From Pseudovibrio denitrificans JCM 12308 (GTDB lineage: Bacteria > Pseudomonadota > Alphaproteobacteria > Rhizobiales > Stappiaceae): a DNA stretch of 64,000 nucleotides. Positions 25,970 through 35,982 of this stretch are shown in pieces. The position numbers were made by a program, and so were the translations under genes. The notes below the pieces were generated by a model. It did no database searches, was not told the origin of the DNA, and was given only the letters and a program-made list of their open reading frames with translations. Location: assembly GCF_001310815.1 (NCBI RefSeq), contig NZ_BAZK01000004.1, forward strand, positions 124,001 to 188,000, in the 5' to 3' direction. Position 1 is the stretch's first letter. Every line of letters begins with the position of its first letter.

Positions 25970-26581
25970 TCAGCTCGCCGCGGTTCCCTGAATGGAACGC
26001 GAGCCATTCAACAGAAGCTGCACCACCAGATCCGCATATCCTTCGCGGCTCAGGTCGCCCCCTGGTTTAAACCAAAGGTAAGACCAGTTGAGCATGCCAA
26101 ACAGGCTCATGGTGACGGGTTTGATCAGCGCGTCGCCATCACCAAACTGCGGATTGGTGGCAGCCACAGCATCAGCAAAAATGGCAACCAGCTTGCGCTC
26201 CAGCTCAATGATGTCCTGTTTCTTCTCGGTTGGAAGAAACGAAAGCTCATTGATCTGCAGCTTGTGCTCTGAATCTGCGTCCTCATAGGCCATCATCAAA
26301 GCACGGCACAGGCTACGCAACCGCTCCAGCGGTTCTTGCTCCGCCTGACCAGCACTCTCCACCGCATCTACGAGCTCCTCAAGGTGCGCACTGATAATGT
26401 CAATCAGCAGCGTCTCTTTGTTCTCATAGTAGTGATAGAGCAAGGCCTTGGAGAAGCCGCAGATCTTGGCGATCTGCGCCATGGATGTTTTGTCGTAGCC
26501 ATGCTGCGCGAAGGCGCGCGCCGATAACTTCAAGATGGATTTGCGTTTATCGTCATAATCCGCTGCTCTGGTGCGCGCCAT
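25970..26581 (-). CDS. TetR family regulator of the paaGIK operon (PaaR-type)
   Basis: The HTH is DKRKSILKLSARAFAQHGYDKTSMAQIAKICGFSKALLYHYYENKETLL, with a 203-residue TetR architecture. It starts 15 bases after paaK on the same strand, so it is the last gene of paaG-paaI-paaK-tetR. TetR proteins in this position in other proteobacteria (PaaR) bind ACCGACCGGTC-type palindromes and respond to phenylacetyl-CoA. Such a site is present at 29438 upstream of paaN. The assignment is from context and family. Confidence 0.88.
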   Translation of the reverse strand: MARTRAADYDDKRKSILKLSARAFAQHGYDKTSMAQIAKICGFSKALLYHYYENKETLLIDIISAHLEELVDAVESAGQAEQEPLERLRSLCRALMMAYEDADSEHKLQINELSFLPTEKKQDIIELERKLVAIFADAVAATNPQFGDGDALIKPVTMSLFGMLNWSYLWFKPGGDLSREGYADLVVQLLLNGSRSIQGTAAS

Positions 26582-26596
26582 GCTTTTGTATTTCCG

Positions 26597-27908
26597 TTAA
26601 TCTTCTTTAGGCCGCAGGTCCACAACCCGCTTGGCCTTGCCTTGGCTTCGTTCTATGGAATTTGGCAGGCCCACGTCTACCCCAACCGAAATTCCGATGT
26701 TGTTTTTCACATGAACCGCCAGCTCTTTCGCGCTCGCCAGACGATCTGCATCAGAGGTGGCATGGGCAGCCGCTTCCACCTTCACCATCAGCTGATCCAT
26801 GCGGCCCTTGCGAGCCAGCTCAATCTGGTAGTGAGGGGAGAGGCCATCACAGCGCAGCATCTGCTCTTCGATCTGGCTTGGGAACACGTTTACACCACGC
26901 ACAATCATCATATCGTCAGAACGTCCGGTGACCTTTTCCATACGCCGCATCTTGCGAGCCGTGCCCGGCATCAGGCGTGTCAGGTCGCGGGTGCGGTAGC
27001 GGATGATCGGCAGACCTTCCTTGGTCAGCGTAGTGAACACCAGCTCACCCTCAGATCCGTCGGGCAGAACCTCACCGGTCACCGGGTCAATAATCTCAGG
27101 GTAAAAGTGATCCTCAGATGTGCAGACCATCCTTGGTATCAACGCACTCCTGCGCCACACCCGGGCCCATGACCTCTGAAAGGCCATAGATATCAACCGC
27201 ATGCATATCGAACGCCTGTTCGATCTCTTCACGCATGGAGTTGGTCCACGGCTCAGCACCAAAGATGCCAATCTTGATGGAGCTCTTGCGTGGATCCAGA
27301 CCCTCTTTGCGATACTCATCCAGAATGGAGAGCATGTAAGACGGGGTGACCATGATGATCTCAGGCTTGAAATCCTCAATCAGCCGCACCTGACGCTCTG
27401 TCATGCCGCCAGACATGGGGATGACGGTACAGCCAAGTGCTTCAGCACCGTAGTGCGCGCCCAAGCCACCAGTAAACAGCCCATAGCCATAAGCGATGTG
27501 CACTTTATCACCCGGCTTGCCGCCTGCTGCACGAATGGAACGCGCAACAACACCAGCCCAGGTCTCAATGTCCTTCTTGGTGTACCCCACCACAGTCGGC
27601 TTGCCCGTGGTGCCGGAGGATGCATGAATGCGGCAGATATCTTCCTCAGGAACAGCAAACATCCCGAATGGATAATTGTCGCGCAAATCCTGTTTGGTGG
27701 TGAATGGAAACTTCGCCAGATCAGCCAGACTCTGCAAGTCATCCGGATGCACGCCAGCTGCATCAAAACTGTCTTTATAGAACTTTACGTTCTCATATGC
27801 ATGACGAACTGACCAGCGCATGCGCTCCAGTTGCAGCGCTTGCAGCTCCTCACGGCCAGCCGTTTCAATAGGCTCCAGATCAGGCCTGCGTTCTTCAACC
27901 TCCAACAT
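26597..27908 (-). CDS. paaK: Phenylacetate-CoA ligase, with an apparent frameshift
   Basis: PaaK activates phenylacetate to phenylacetyl-CoA with ATP, the entry step of the pathway. It is an adenylate-forming enzyme with the AMP-binding loop [16 protein letters not shown], the [10 protein letters not shown] motif and the C-terminal [21 protein letters not shown]. The frame breaks near 27115, between KDGLHI and [11 protein letters not shown]; two missing bases (or one extra) explain it. The joined product is about 437 residues, the family length. It lies within paaG-paaI-paaK-tetR. Confidence 0.92.
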
Positions 27909-27942
27909 TTTCTCCTCCTCAAATGCTGGTCATCCAAATAAA

Positions 27943-28374
27943 TTAAGTGCTTAGCTCGATGTGGGTCCCTTTGATGGTCCTCGAGTTTCCGCGAAATTCT
28001 GCAATGCGTGTGCCGTCCTGATTGCACACATGAATGTCATAGACGCCGGATCGGCCCTGCACGGTAATTTCCTCGGCAGTTGCCGTCAGAACATCATCCT
28101 CAAAGGCCGGGGCGAGATAAGTGATGGAGCATTGAAACGCCACAACACGCTGGTTATGGCTGTTGCATGCAAAAGCAAACGCGCTGTCCGCCAGGGTAAA
28201 AATGTACCCGCCGTGGCATGTCTTATGCCCGTTGGTCATGCGTTCAAGGATCTTCATGGAGATCACAGCACGGCCTGGTGCAATTTCATCCAAGGTCATG
28301 CCCAGAGCGCGTGTTGCTTCGTCTTCTTCCCACATGGAGGCCGCAACGGCCTCCGCCAATTCCTGCTTGTCCAT
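27943..28374 (-). CDS. paaI: Hydroxyphenylacetyl-CoA thioesterase PaaI
   Basis: PaaI is a hotdog-fold thioesterase that rescues CoA from dead-end phenylacetate-pathway thioesters. The 143 residues contain MTNGHKTCHGGYIFTLADSAFAFACNS, with the H-G-G and D catalytic positions of the family. The ATG at 28374 overlaps the stop of paaG (TAATG), so translation is coupled. paaK follows 34 bases downstream. Confidence 0.95.
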   Translation of the reverse strand: MDKQELAEAVAASMWEEDEATRALGMTLDEIAPGRAVISMKILERMTNGHKTCHGGYIFTLADSAFAFACNSHNQRVVAFQCSITYLAPAFEDDVLTATAEEITVQGRSGVYDIHVCNQDGTRIAEFRGNSRTIKGTHIELST

Positions 28375-29188
28375 TATCGCTTGCCTGAATACTTCGGAGC
28401 CCGCTTTTCCATGAAGGCAGTCACGCCCTCCAGATAATCCGGCGTGCGGCCCGCTTCGCCTGATAATCCCGCTCCAGATCAAGCTGCTCATCCAGCGTGT
28501 TGCCTTCAGAGGCATTCAGCGCCTGCTTGATCAGGCCAAGACCAATGGTCGGCCCCACAGAAAGTTCCTGAACCATGGCCGTGGCTTCGTCCAGAAATGT
28601 CTCGGCAGAAGAGCACTTCCAGATCATGCCCCATTCCTCTGCCTGTGCAGCGGTGATCGGCGTGCCCAAGATGGCAAGTCCGCGCGCCCGGGCAGAGCCT
28701 ACGAGACGTGGCAGGAAGTAAGTGCCGCCAGAATCCGGTACCAGCCCGATCTTGGCAAAGGCTTGAATGAACTTGGCTTTCTCAGAGGCGATCACGATAT
28801 CGCACGCCATGGCGATGTTGGCACCAGCCCCGGCAGCCACACCATTCACCGCACACACGATCGGCATGTTGATCGACTTCAGCTTGCGGATGAGGGGATT
28901 ATAAAAATCACCGATGGTCTGGGTGAGATCCGGTGGAGGGGAGTCGGGGGTCGGCTTCACGCGGTCACCAAGATCCTGACCTGCACAGAACCCTTTGCCA
29001 GCCGCTGTCAGCAAAATCGCGCGGCAGTTCTCATCCGCGTCCGCAGCTTCCAGCGCAGCATAAAGCGCACGGTGCATCTCGTCATTGAACGAGTTCAGTT
29101 TGTCAGGACGGTTCAGTGTAATCACATGGTAGGTGTCTTTCACATCCACCAGAATGCTCTGCTCGGAAATGACGCTCGTCTCGCTCAT
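28374..29188 (-). CDS. paaG: Enoyl-CoA hydratase/isomerase (PaaG), with an apparent frameshift
   Basis: PaaG isomerises the ring 1,2-epoxide of phenylacetyl-CoA to oxepin-CoA. Crotonase motifs are FCAGQDLGDR, VCAVNGVAAGAGANIAMACDIVIAS and IGLVPDSGGTYFLPRLVG. The frame is lost at about 28459 (CAGGCGAAGC for CAGGCAGAAGC). Past it the other frame reads EAGRTPDYLEGVTAFMEKRAPKYSGKR and stops at 28374, overlapping the paaI start. That ending is the normal crotonase C-terminus, so one gene of about 271 residues is called. The ATG at 29188 has GGAGGGAGAG upstream. Confidence 0.92.
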
Positions 29189-29206
29189 GGTCTCTCCCTC
29201 CAATAG

Positions 29207-29304
29207 AGCGCGTTCCGTTTGATTGCTCCAATCAAACGATAAGAAGTCGCTCATAAGAAATGTTAGAGCATGATGCGTGAATGCAAATGAACGCAACGTG
29301 CTCT
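29207..29304. repeat. Dispersed two-hairpin repeat, copy C
   Basis: A perfect hairpin CGTTTGATTG-CTC-CAATCAAACG (29216-29238) is followed by AGAGCATGATGCGT / ACGCAACGTGCTCT around GAATGCAAATGA (29265-29304). The second hairpin matches copy B at 21701-21740, while the first module is different. It lies in the paaG leader region. Confidence 0.8.
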
Positions 29305-29437
29305 TTGATCTGTCATCACTCCCCAGTGAACCACCGAATCTCCTTCAATGAACTTCCAAATTCATGAGGAGAGCCCTCTGGAAAACCTAATCACTTCGTA
29401 GGCTGGTCGATGGTTCTAGCAATTTTTGCTTGAAATG

Positions 29438-29451
29438 ACTGACCGGTCGGT
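29438..29451. promoter_or_regulatory. PaaR-type operator upstream of paaN
   Basis: ACTGACCGGTCGGT is a near-perfect palindrome of the form ACCGACC-GGTCGGT. Sites like this are recognised by PaaR-type TetR regulators of phenylacetate genes. It lies in the divergent region between paaG and paaN, 100 bases before paaN. Confidence 0.65.
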
Positions 29452-29550
29452 AAATTATTGTCTGGAAGTGAAACCGCTGTCAATTGGAATTCAACTCACA
29501 CATTGGTCGAAGAAACACTGCGGCAGCCGCAGGTTTTTCGAGGAGGAACA

Positions 29551-31215
29551 ATGAGTAACTTTTTTGAAGCACATAAAGACACGCTCTTTCAGGCAGTAAA
29601 GACAAGTAAATCAAGAGATTACTGGTCTGCTTACCCTGAGATCGCCTCTGGCAAGATCTATGGCGAAACAGCAAAAGACGATCAGCTTGCAGAATTTGAG
29701 GGGATTCTCGGCAAGCCATTTGCATTGGGCCAGCCAACCAACGGCAAGTGGACCGGCGCCGAAACGTCTCCCTATGGCAAGGAACTGGGCGTCACCTATG
29801 AAGATGTTGATCCGGCCGAACTGGTCAAAGCCTCGCAGGAAGCTGGTAAGAGCTGGGCCAAAGCATCCGTAGAAGAGCGCGTCGGCGTTGCGCTGGAAAT
29901 GCTGGACCGCATCAACAAAAAGTCCTTCCTCATCGCCAATGCGGTGATGCATACCTCTGGTCAGGCCTTCATGATGGCGTTCCAGGCAGGTGGCCCACAC
30001 GCACAGGACAGAGGCCTTGAAGCCGTTGCTTATGCCTATGACGCGATGACCCAGACACCAACTGAGGTGACTTGGACCAAACCGCAGGGCAAGCATGACC
30101 CGATCGTGCTGGACAAGAAATTCCGAGTTGTGCCACGCGGTGTTGCGCTGGTCATCGGCTGTGCGACCTTCCCAACCTGGAACACCTATCCGGGCATGTT
30201 CGCAAGCTTTGTCACCGGCAATCCGGTCATCATCAAGCCGCACCCAATGGCGATCCTGCCAATGGCCATCTCTATCCAGATTGGCCGTGAGGTGCTGAAA
30301 GAAGCAGGCTTTGATCCAAACGTCCTGCTGCTGGCTGCAGATACTACGGATGCACCAAAAACCAAGGAACTGGTCACTGCTGATGCTGTAAAGATCATCG
30401 ACTTCACCGGCTCCAACGCCTTTGGTGAGTGGGTGCGTGAAAACGCAGGCGATGCATTGGTCTACACCGAAGAAGCAGGCGTCAACGCGATCACCATCGA
30501 GTCGACTGATAATCTGCGCGGCATGGCCAGCAACATTGCGTTCTCCCTATCGCTCTATTCCGGTCAGATGTGCACCACACCACAGAACATCTTCGTTCCC
30601 CGTGATGGCATTGAAACCAACGACGGTAAGAAGAGCTTTGAGGAAGTGGCTGACGCCATCAAGATCTCGTTGGACAAGCTCCTCGGCGATCCGGCCCGTG
30701 CAGCAGCGATCCTCGGTGCCGTACAGAATCCGGCCACGCTGGAGCGTATCGATGCTGCTGGCAAGCTCGGCAAGGTGATCCGCTCATCCGAGCCTGTTGA
30801 AGGTATGAACGGCGCCCGTTCTGCAACACCAACACTGGTGGCGGTCGATTCCAAAAACGAAGAAGCTTACATGCAGGAGCGCTTCGGCCCGATCTCCTTC
30901 ATCATCGCTTGTGATGATATTGATGATGCCATCGCCCGTGCAGCTGGTTCTGCAAAGAGCCATGGTGCCATTACAGCAGCGCTGTATTCAACGGATGAAG
31001 CTGTGATTGATAAGGCCGTGGACGCTTATGCCTGGGCAGGCGCACCGCTTTCTGTGAACCTTACTGGCAACATCTACGTGAACCAGTCAGCCGCTTATTC
31101 TGACTTCCACGTCACCGGTGCCAACCCAGCTGGCAACGCCAGCCTCACAGACGGCGCCTACGTCGCCAACCGCTTCCGCATCGCCACCGTCCGCCGTCAG
31201 GCAGCCATGGCGTAA
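29551..31215 (+). CDS. paaN: Phenylacetic acid degradation protein PaaN (aldehyde dehydrogenase family)
   Basis: The 554-residue protein is of the aldehyde-dehydrogenase superfamily PaaN type without a MaoC domain. Typical segments are VVPRGVALVIGCATFPTWNTYPGMFASFVTGNPVIIKPHP (cofactor region), DFTGSNAFGEW, YTEEAGVNAITIES and SLYSGQMCTTPQNIFVP, where the Cys is the likely nucleophile. It is thought to oxidise the ring-opened semialdehyde of the pathway. The ATG at 29551 follows AGGAGG, and the gene is divergent from paaG-I-K. A hairpin terminator follows. Confidence 0.92.
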   Translation: MSNFFEAHKDTLFQAVKTSKSRDYWSAYPEIASGKIYGETAKDDQLAEFEGILGKPFALGQPTNGKWTGAETSPYGKELGVTYEDVDPAELVKASQEAGKSWAKASVEERVGVALEMLDRINKKSFLIANAVMHTSGQAFMMAFQAGGPHAQDRGLEAVAYAYDAMTQTPTEVTWTKPQGKHDPIVLDKKFRVVPRGVALVIGCATFPTWNTYPGMFASFVTGNPVIIKPHPMAILPMAISIQIGREVLKEAGFDPNVLLLAADTTDAPKTKELVTADAVKIIDFTGSNAFGEWVRENAGDALVYTEEAGVNAITIESTDNLRGMASNIAFSLSLYSGQMCTTPQNIFVPRDGIETNDGKKSFEEVADAIKISLDKLLGDPARAAAILGAVQNPATLERIDAAGKLGKVIRSSEPVEGMNGARSATPTLVAVDSKNEEAYMQERFGPISFIIACDDIDDAIARAAGSAKSHGAITAALYSTDEAVIDKAVDAYAWAGAPLSVNLTGNIYVNQSAAYSDFHVTGANPAGNASLTDGAYVANRFRIATVRRQAAMA

Positions 31216-31237
31216 GCCAAGTTTTTGAGACACTAAA

Positions 31238-31266
31238 AAGGGCCGGTGCAATGCATCGGCCCTTCT
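31238..31266. terminator. Bidirectional terminator between paaN and iolG
   Basis: AAGGGCCG pairs with CGGCCCTT with an inner TGCA/TGCA, in the 74-base gap between two convergent genes. Short T-rich flanks are present on both sides. Confidence 0.75.
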
Positions 31267-31289
31267 CATATTCAAATCTGAAAGCAGAC

Positions 31290-32282
31290 TTAAGCGTTTG
31301 CCAGCTCGCGTGCTTTTGCAACTTCAGCTGTTGCTGCTTCTGCCAGCTCAAGAGCCTTCAAACCGTCGAAACCGTTTGGAGAGATCTCGGAACCGCTGGT
31401 CAGCGCGTCAACAAAGGCTGTCAGCTCAATGCGGTAAGCTGCTTCATAGCGCTCCATGAAGAAGTCCATGAGAGGCTCAGCAGTGTAACCTTCACCGTTT
31501 GCAACAGTCACAGTAGTGGTGCGCATGTTCTCAGCAGAAACCATGCCCTTGGAACCGTGAACTTCCACGCGCTGGTCGTAGCCGTAGGTCGCGCGGCGGG
31601 AGTTGGTGATGGTGCAGATCTTGCCGCTTGCAGTCTTCAAAGTTGCAGTAGCAGTGTCCACGTCACCAGCTGCGCCGATCTCTTCAGAAACGATCGCGCT
31701 GCCCATTGCGTTCACTTCAACAACTTCTTCGCCAAGCAGGAAGCGAGCCATGTCAAAGTCATGGATCATCATGTCTTTGAACAGACCGCCAGAGCGCTTC
31801 ACGTAGTCGACAGGTGGCGGGGAAGGGTCACGAGAGGTGATCTGAACCATCTCAACGTCACCAATCACACCAGCTTCGATCTGACGCTTTACTTCAGCGA
31901 AGTTCGGGTCAAAACGACGGTTGAAGCCAACCATCAGCTTTGCGCCGGTCTCTTCAACAACCTTCAGGCACTCACGAACGCGGTCGCCATCCAGATGGAT
32001 TGGCTTTTCGCAGAAGATTGCCTTACCAGCGCGTGCCGCCTGCTCAATCTGCTCAGCGTGCAGATCGGTTGGGGTCGCGATGATCACAGCGTCAATCGCC
32101 GGATCATTCATGATGGCGTCCAGACCATCAACGCGTGCACCAGTCTGAGCTGCGATTTCTTTTGCAGCATCTTCAAACGGGTCGTACACAGCCGCCAGTT
32201 TTGCATTTGCAAGCTGGCTCACAGCTTTTGCGTGGGTTTTGCCAATACGGCCAGCTCCCAACAGGCCAATTGAAACAGTCAT
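31290..32282 (-). CDS. iolG: Inositol 2-dehydrogenase (Gfo/Idh/MocA family)
   Basis: IolG oxidises myo-inositol to 2-keto-myo-inositol with NAD+, the first step of inositol catabolism. The 330 residues show the Rossmann start SIGLLGAGRIGKTHA, the IFCEKPIHLD motif with the catalytic Lys, and GLFKDMMIHDFDMARFLLGEE with the catalytic Asp/His. It is the last gene of the minus-strand iol group, 134 bases after iolB, with two hairpins in that gap. Confidence 0.93.
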   Translation of the reverse strand: MTVSIGLLGAGRIGKTHAKAVSQLANAKLAAVYDPFEDAAKEIAAQTGARVDGLDAIMNDPAIDAVIIATPTDLHAEQIEQAARAGKAIFCEKPIHLDGDRVRECLKVVEETGAKLMVGFNRRFDPNFAEVKRQIEAGVIGDVEMVQITSRDPSPPPVDYVKRSGGLFKDMMIHDFDMARFLLGEEVVEVNAMGSAIVSEEIGAAGDVDTATATLKTASGKICTITNSRRATYGYDQRVEVHGSKGMVSAENMRTTTVTVANGEGYTAEPLMDFFMERYEAAYRIELTAFVDALTSGSEISPNGFDGLKALELAEAATAEVAKARELANA

Positions 32283-32355
32283 AGCTTATCTTTCACAACA
32301 GCGTTTATATCGCGCACTCCAGCAGAGTTGCCTGGTGGGTATCCCAAAAGAAGGC

Positions 32356-32402
32356 GCGTTTATTAAACGCATGCTCCCGCATAAGAATTTACGGGAACAT
32401 GC
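32356..32402 (-). promoter_or_regulatory. Two hairpins between iolB and iolG
   Basis: GCGTTT-ATT-AAACGC (32356-32370) is followed by GCATGCTCCCG/CGGGAACATGC (32369-32379 with 32392-32402). On the minus strand a CTTCTTTT tract follows. They may act as a partial terminator or messenger stabiliser that sets iolG levels relative to the upstream iol genes. Confidence 0.5.
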
Positions 32403-32416
32403 GGATATCAGGTGCC

Positions 32417-33241
32417 TCAGGCGTCCGCAGGTTTTGCGTCGCGCTGAGCAATCCAATCGTGATCAGGGTGGTTCTGGAAGCGCCATTTACGCATCGGGCC
32501 AGCCATCACATTCAGGTAGTACATCTCATAACCATAAGGCGAGCCACATGGGTGGTGACCTTTTGGTACAAGCACAACATCCCCACTGGACATCGCAATC
32601 GCCTCATCCAGCTCACCATCTTCAGTGAATACACGCTGGAAGCCGAAACCCTGCTCTGGGTTGAGACGGTGATAATATGTCTCTTCCAGATAGGTCATTT
32701 CCGGGAAGTTATCTTCGTCATGACGATGCGGAGGATAAGAGGACCAGTTGCCCTGAGGGGTGTAAACCTCAGTCACCAGCAGGCTCTCTGCAAAGTCCTG
32801 ATCTTCCATGGCGATTGGGTGGATGTAGCGGGTGTTGGCACCAACGCCGCGCTCAACGCTTGGAATGTCATCCGGGCCAATCACGCGGGCAGGGTAGCTG
32901 CCATCCTTTGCAGGGGCAGTACACACAGCCAGTGTCAGCTTGGTAACAGCGGTTGCGCTCCACTCAGCTCCGGCAGGAACGTACACACACCATGGCTTGA
33001 TGCGCTCAAACACGTTCTTACGCTCACCAAGGGTGCCAAAGTCCTGACCATCAGAGGTGATGGTCGCTTTGCCTTCCACGATAACCAGAATGGCTTCTTT
33101 GCCCTTCATCAGTTCCTTGGCGCTTGCGCCCGGCTCCAGATGATAAAGGCCAAAGCCAACGTAGCCCCAACCGGCGCTTTCAGGCGTGATGTCATGCACC
33201 TTGCCCTCTTTGCCATTAGGTTTTACGAGAAGCTTGCTCAT
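32417..33241 (-). CDS. iolB: 5-deoxy-glucuronate isomerase
   Basis: IolB isomerises 5-deoxy-D-glucuronate to 2-deoxy-5-keto-gluconate. The 274-residue double-cupin protein begins [36 protein letters not shown]. It has the metal-binding segment [44 protein letters not shown] and the C-terminal [30 protein letters not shown]. It overlaps the end of iolE by four bases. Confidence 0.95.
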   Translation of the reverse strand: MSKLLVKPNGKEGKVHDITPESAGWGYVGFGLYHLEPGASAKELMKGKEAILVIVEGKATITSDGQDFGTLGERKNVFERIKPWCVYVPAGAEWSATAVTKLTLAVCTAPAKDGSYPARVIGPDDIPSVERGVGANTRYIHPIAMEDQDFAESLLVTEVYTPQGNWSSYPPHRHDEDNFPEMTYLEETYYHRLNPEQGFGFQRVFTEDGELDEAIAMSSGDVVLVPKGHHPCGSPYGYEMYYLNVMAGPMRKWRFQNHPDHDWIAQRDAKPADA

Positions 33242-34145
33242 GCGACTACCTTCTTATCAAGACCAGCGCTCACAGCCATCTCGCGCAGTGCTTTCAGGCC
33301 CATGCTCTGGTAGGTGAACGGATTGCGCTGATCAGGATCCTGTTCTGCTTCAATCACCAGCCAGCCTTCATAGCCATGCTCAGCTGCAATCTTCAGCACA
33401 GGTTCAAAATCAACGCCGCCTTCTTTATCGCCAGGAACGGTGAACACACCGCGGCGTACGCCTTCCAGGAAGCTCAGGCGCTCGCCTTCAACCTGCTCAC
33501 GGATGGTTGGACGAACGTTCTTCGCGTGCAGGTGACGCACACGAGCCATATGCTTCTTGGCAACTTCAACCGGGTCCGCACCACCAAACCATGCATGGCC
33601 AGTGTCCAGCAGCAGGTAGGTGTTCGGGCCGGTCACTTCCATAAAGCGATCGATCTCTTCACCTGTCTGTACCACAGTACCCATGTGGTGGTGGTAAACG
33701 AGGGAGATGCCCTGTTCAGCGCAGTAAGCAGCAATCGCTTCCACATCTGCACCAAACTTTGCCCACTGCTCGTCAGCCAGCACAGGCTTGTCTGCAAGCG
33801 CGGTGTCATCAGCACCGTGGATGGCGTTGGAGGTTTCGCAGGTGATGCAAACCTTACAGCCATAGCTTTCAGCAGGTCGAGGTGAGGCTGGATTGCTTTC
33901 TTCTCGTCTTCAACGCTGTGCGCCAGAAGGTTCAGAGAATGCCAGCCGGAAACAAAGGCAAGACCGTGTGGTGCCAGTGCAGCTTTCAGTGCCTCTGGCT
34001 CGGTTGGCATCTTGTGGCCTTTTTCGATGCCGTCGAAGCCGATTTCACCGGCTTCTTTGAGGCACTGCTCCAGAGAAATGTGCGCACCGAGAGTACGGTC
34101 GTCGTCATTGCTCCATGCAATTGGGTTGGTTCCGTAACGGATCAT
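33238..34145 (-). CDS. iolE: Myo-inosose-2 dehydratase, with an apparent frameshift
   Basis: IolE dehydrates 2-keto-myo-inositol to the trione precursor. It is a xylose-isomerase-like TIM barrel. The start [46 protein letters not shown] and the later [24 protein letters not shown] and [15 protein letters not shown] are family signatures. One G appears to be lost near 33862 (ATGGCTGT for ATGGGCTGT). Restored, the gene reads [17 protein letters not shown] and totals about 302 residues. It lies five bases after iolD. Confidence 0.93.
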
Positions 34146-34150
34146 TGGCC

Positions 34151-35982
34151 TTAGTCCCCCAAACGCTGATTGGTCAGCGCGCTTTCGTAGCCCTTGCGAG
34201 CTTCATTTACTTCTTTTCTTTTTGATACTTCCGGCACAGCCACATCCCACCAATGACCACCTTCCGGCATGGTTGGCAGCGGATCGGTGTCGATCACAAT
34301 GCAGTAGGACTTGGTGCTGGCTTTTGCGCGCTCAAGAGCTTCGCCGAGCTCTTCAATGCTCTTAACGTGCTCAGAGGTTGCCCCCATTGCACCCGCATGT
34401 GCAGCAAAATCAATATTGGATGGCTCAACGTGGTATGCGTCATCCAGAAGGTTGTTGAAGTTGTCACCACCGGTTGCCATCTGCAAACGGTTGATGCAGC
34501 CGTAACCGCGGTTGTCCAGCAGAACCACAATGATCTTATGACCCAGCATGACGGAGGTCGCCAACTCGGAGTTCATCATCATGTAGCTGCCGTCGCCAAC
34601 CATGACGACCACTTCATTCTCAGGCTTGGCCATCTTAACGCCAAGACCACCGGCAATCTCGTAGCCCATGCAGGAGAAGCCGTATTCCAGATGGTAACCA
34701 CCCGGCTTGTCGGTCTTCCAAAGCTTGTGCAGTTCGCCCGGCAGACCGCCAGCAGCGCACACAACAGTGGTGTCTGCGTTGGACGCACGCTGAACAGCGC
34801 CGATCACCTGCGCATCAGTTGGCAGCTCATTGCCACCATCAGGTGCTGCAGTTGCGCTCTCAACAGCGGCGAGCCATGTCGCACGGTGAGACGCACCATC
34901 GGTTTCAGCTTTCCAGTTGCCCAGATTCTGGCTGAGAGCCTGCAAGCCAACACGCGCATCACACACCAGCGGAAGCGCGTTGTGCTTGCCACTGTCATAA
35001 GACGCTGCGTTCAGCTGCAAGATCCGGCGATCCGGGTTCTTAAACAGCGCCCAAGAGCCTGTGGTGAAGTCCTGTAGGCGGGTGCCCACAGCGATGATCA
35101 GATCAGCATCTTCTGCAATCGCATTTGCAGCAGCAGAACCGGTCACACCAATACTGCCCAGATTCAGCTCATGATCCCATGGCAGAGCGGACTTACCAGC
35201 CTGCGTTTCAGCAACCGGTACGTTGTGTGTCTCAGCAAAGCTCTTCAGATCATCCGTTGCCAGAGAGTAATGCACACCACCACCAGCAATGATCATTGGC
35301 TTCTTCGCAGCGCGGATAGCAGCAACCGCAGTTTCCAGCTCCAGCGCATCTGGTGCAGGGCGGCGGAAGTGCAGGGTGCGCTCTTCAAAGAAGCTCAGCG
35401 GCCAGTCAAACGCTTCTGCCTGCACGTCCTGACACATGGCCAGAGTCACTGGACCACACTCAACCGGATCAGTCATAACCGCCATCGCGCGTGGCAGTGC
35501 AGTCAACAGCTGTTCAGGACGCTGAATGCGGTCATAGTAACGGCTGACTGGGCGGAAGGTGTCGTTTGCACTGACGGTGCCATCCTGGAAGTCTTCGATC
35601 TGCTGAAGCACAGGATCTGGCGCACGGTTTGCAAACACATCACCTGGAAGCAGCAGGACCGGCAGACGGTTCACGTGAGCCAGAGCCGCAGCAGTCACCA
35701 TGTTGGTCGCACCTGGACCAATGGAAGTGGTCACAGCCATCGCACGGCGACGGTTGGACGCTTTGGCATAGGAGATCGCCGCGTGGGCCATGCCTTGCTC
35801 GTTGTGACCGCGATAAGTCGGCAGCGTGTCTTGAGCGTGATAAAGCGCTTCACCAAGACCTGCCACGTTACCGTGACCAAAAATAGCCCAGACGCCAGCA
35901 ATAAAGCTGTCTCCCTCAGGCGTTTTCTGGGCTGCTAGATAGCGAACCAGAGCCTGTGCGCTGTTAATCTGATCGTACTCAT
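34151..35982 (-). CDS. iolD: 3D-(3,5/4)-trihydroxycyclohexane-1,2-dione hydrolase, with a probable N-terminal frameshift
   Basis: IolD opens the inositol ring in a thiamine-diphosphate-dependent reaction. The catalytic Glu is in [13 protein letters not shown], and the C-terminal ThDP motif runs [12 protein letters not shown]...[11 protein letters not shown]. The open frame reaches upstream into the iolC gene. The natural start is probably the ATG at 35982, which overlaps the iolC stop (ATGA) and would read [19 protein letters not shown] if one A were added near 35965 (TTAAACAGC). With it the protein is about 610 residues, the family size. Without it, only a TTG at 35986 is available. Confidence 0.92.

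Noticed and set aside
31251..32273. A 340-codon plus-strand frame opposite iolG
   Set aside because: iolG is unmistakable on the minus strand, and the opposite frame is rich in Cys, His and Ser with no known pattern.
34253..35077. A 274-codon plus-strand frame opposite iolD
   Set aside because: iolD on the minus strand has complete thiamine-enzyme motifs; the opposite frame is a by-product of its codon use.
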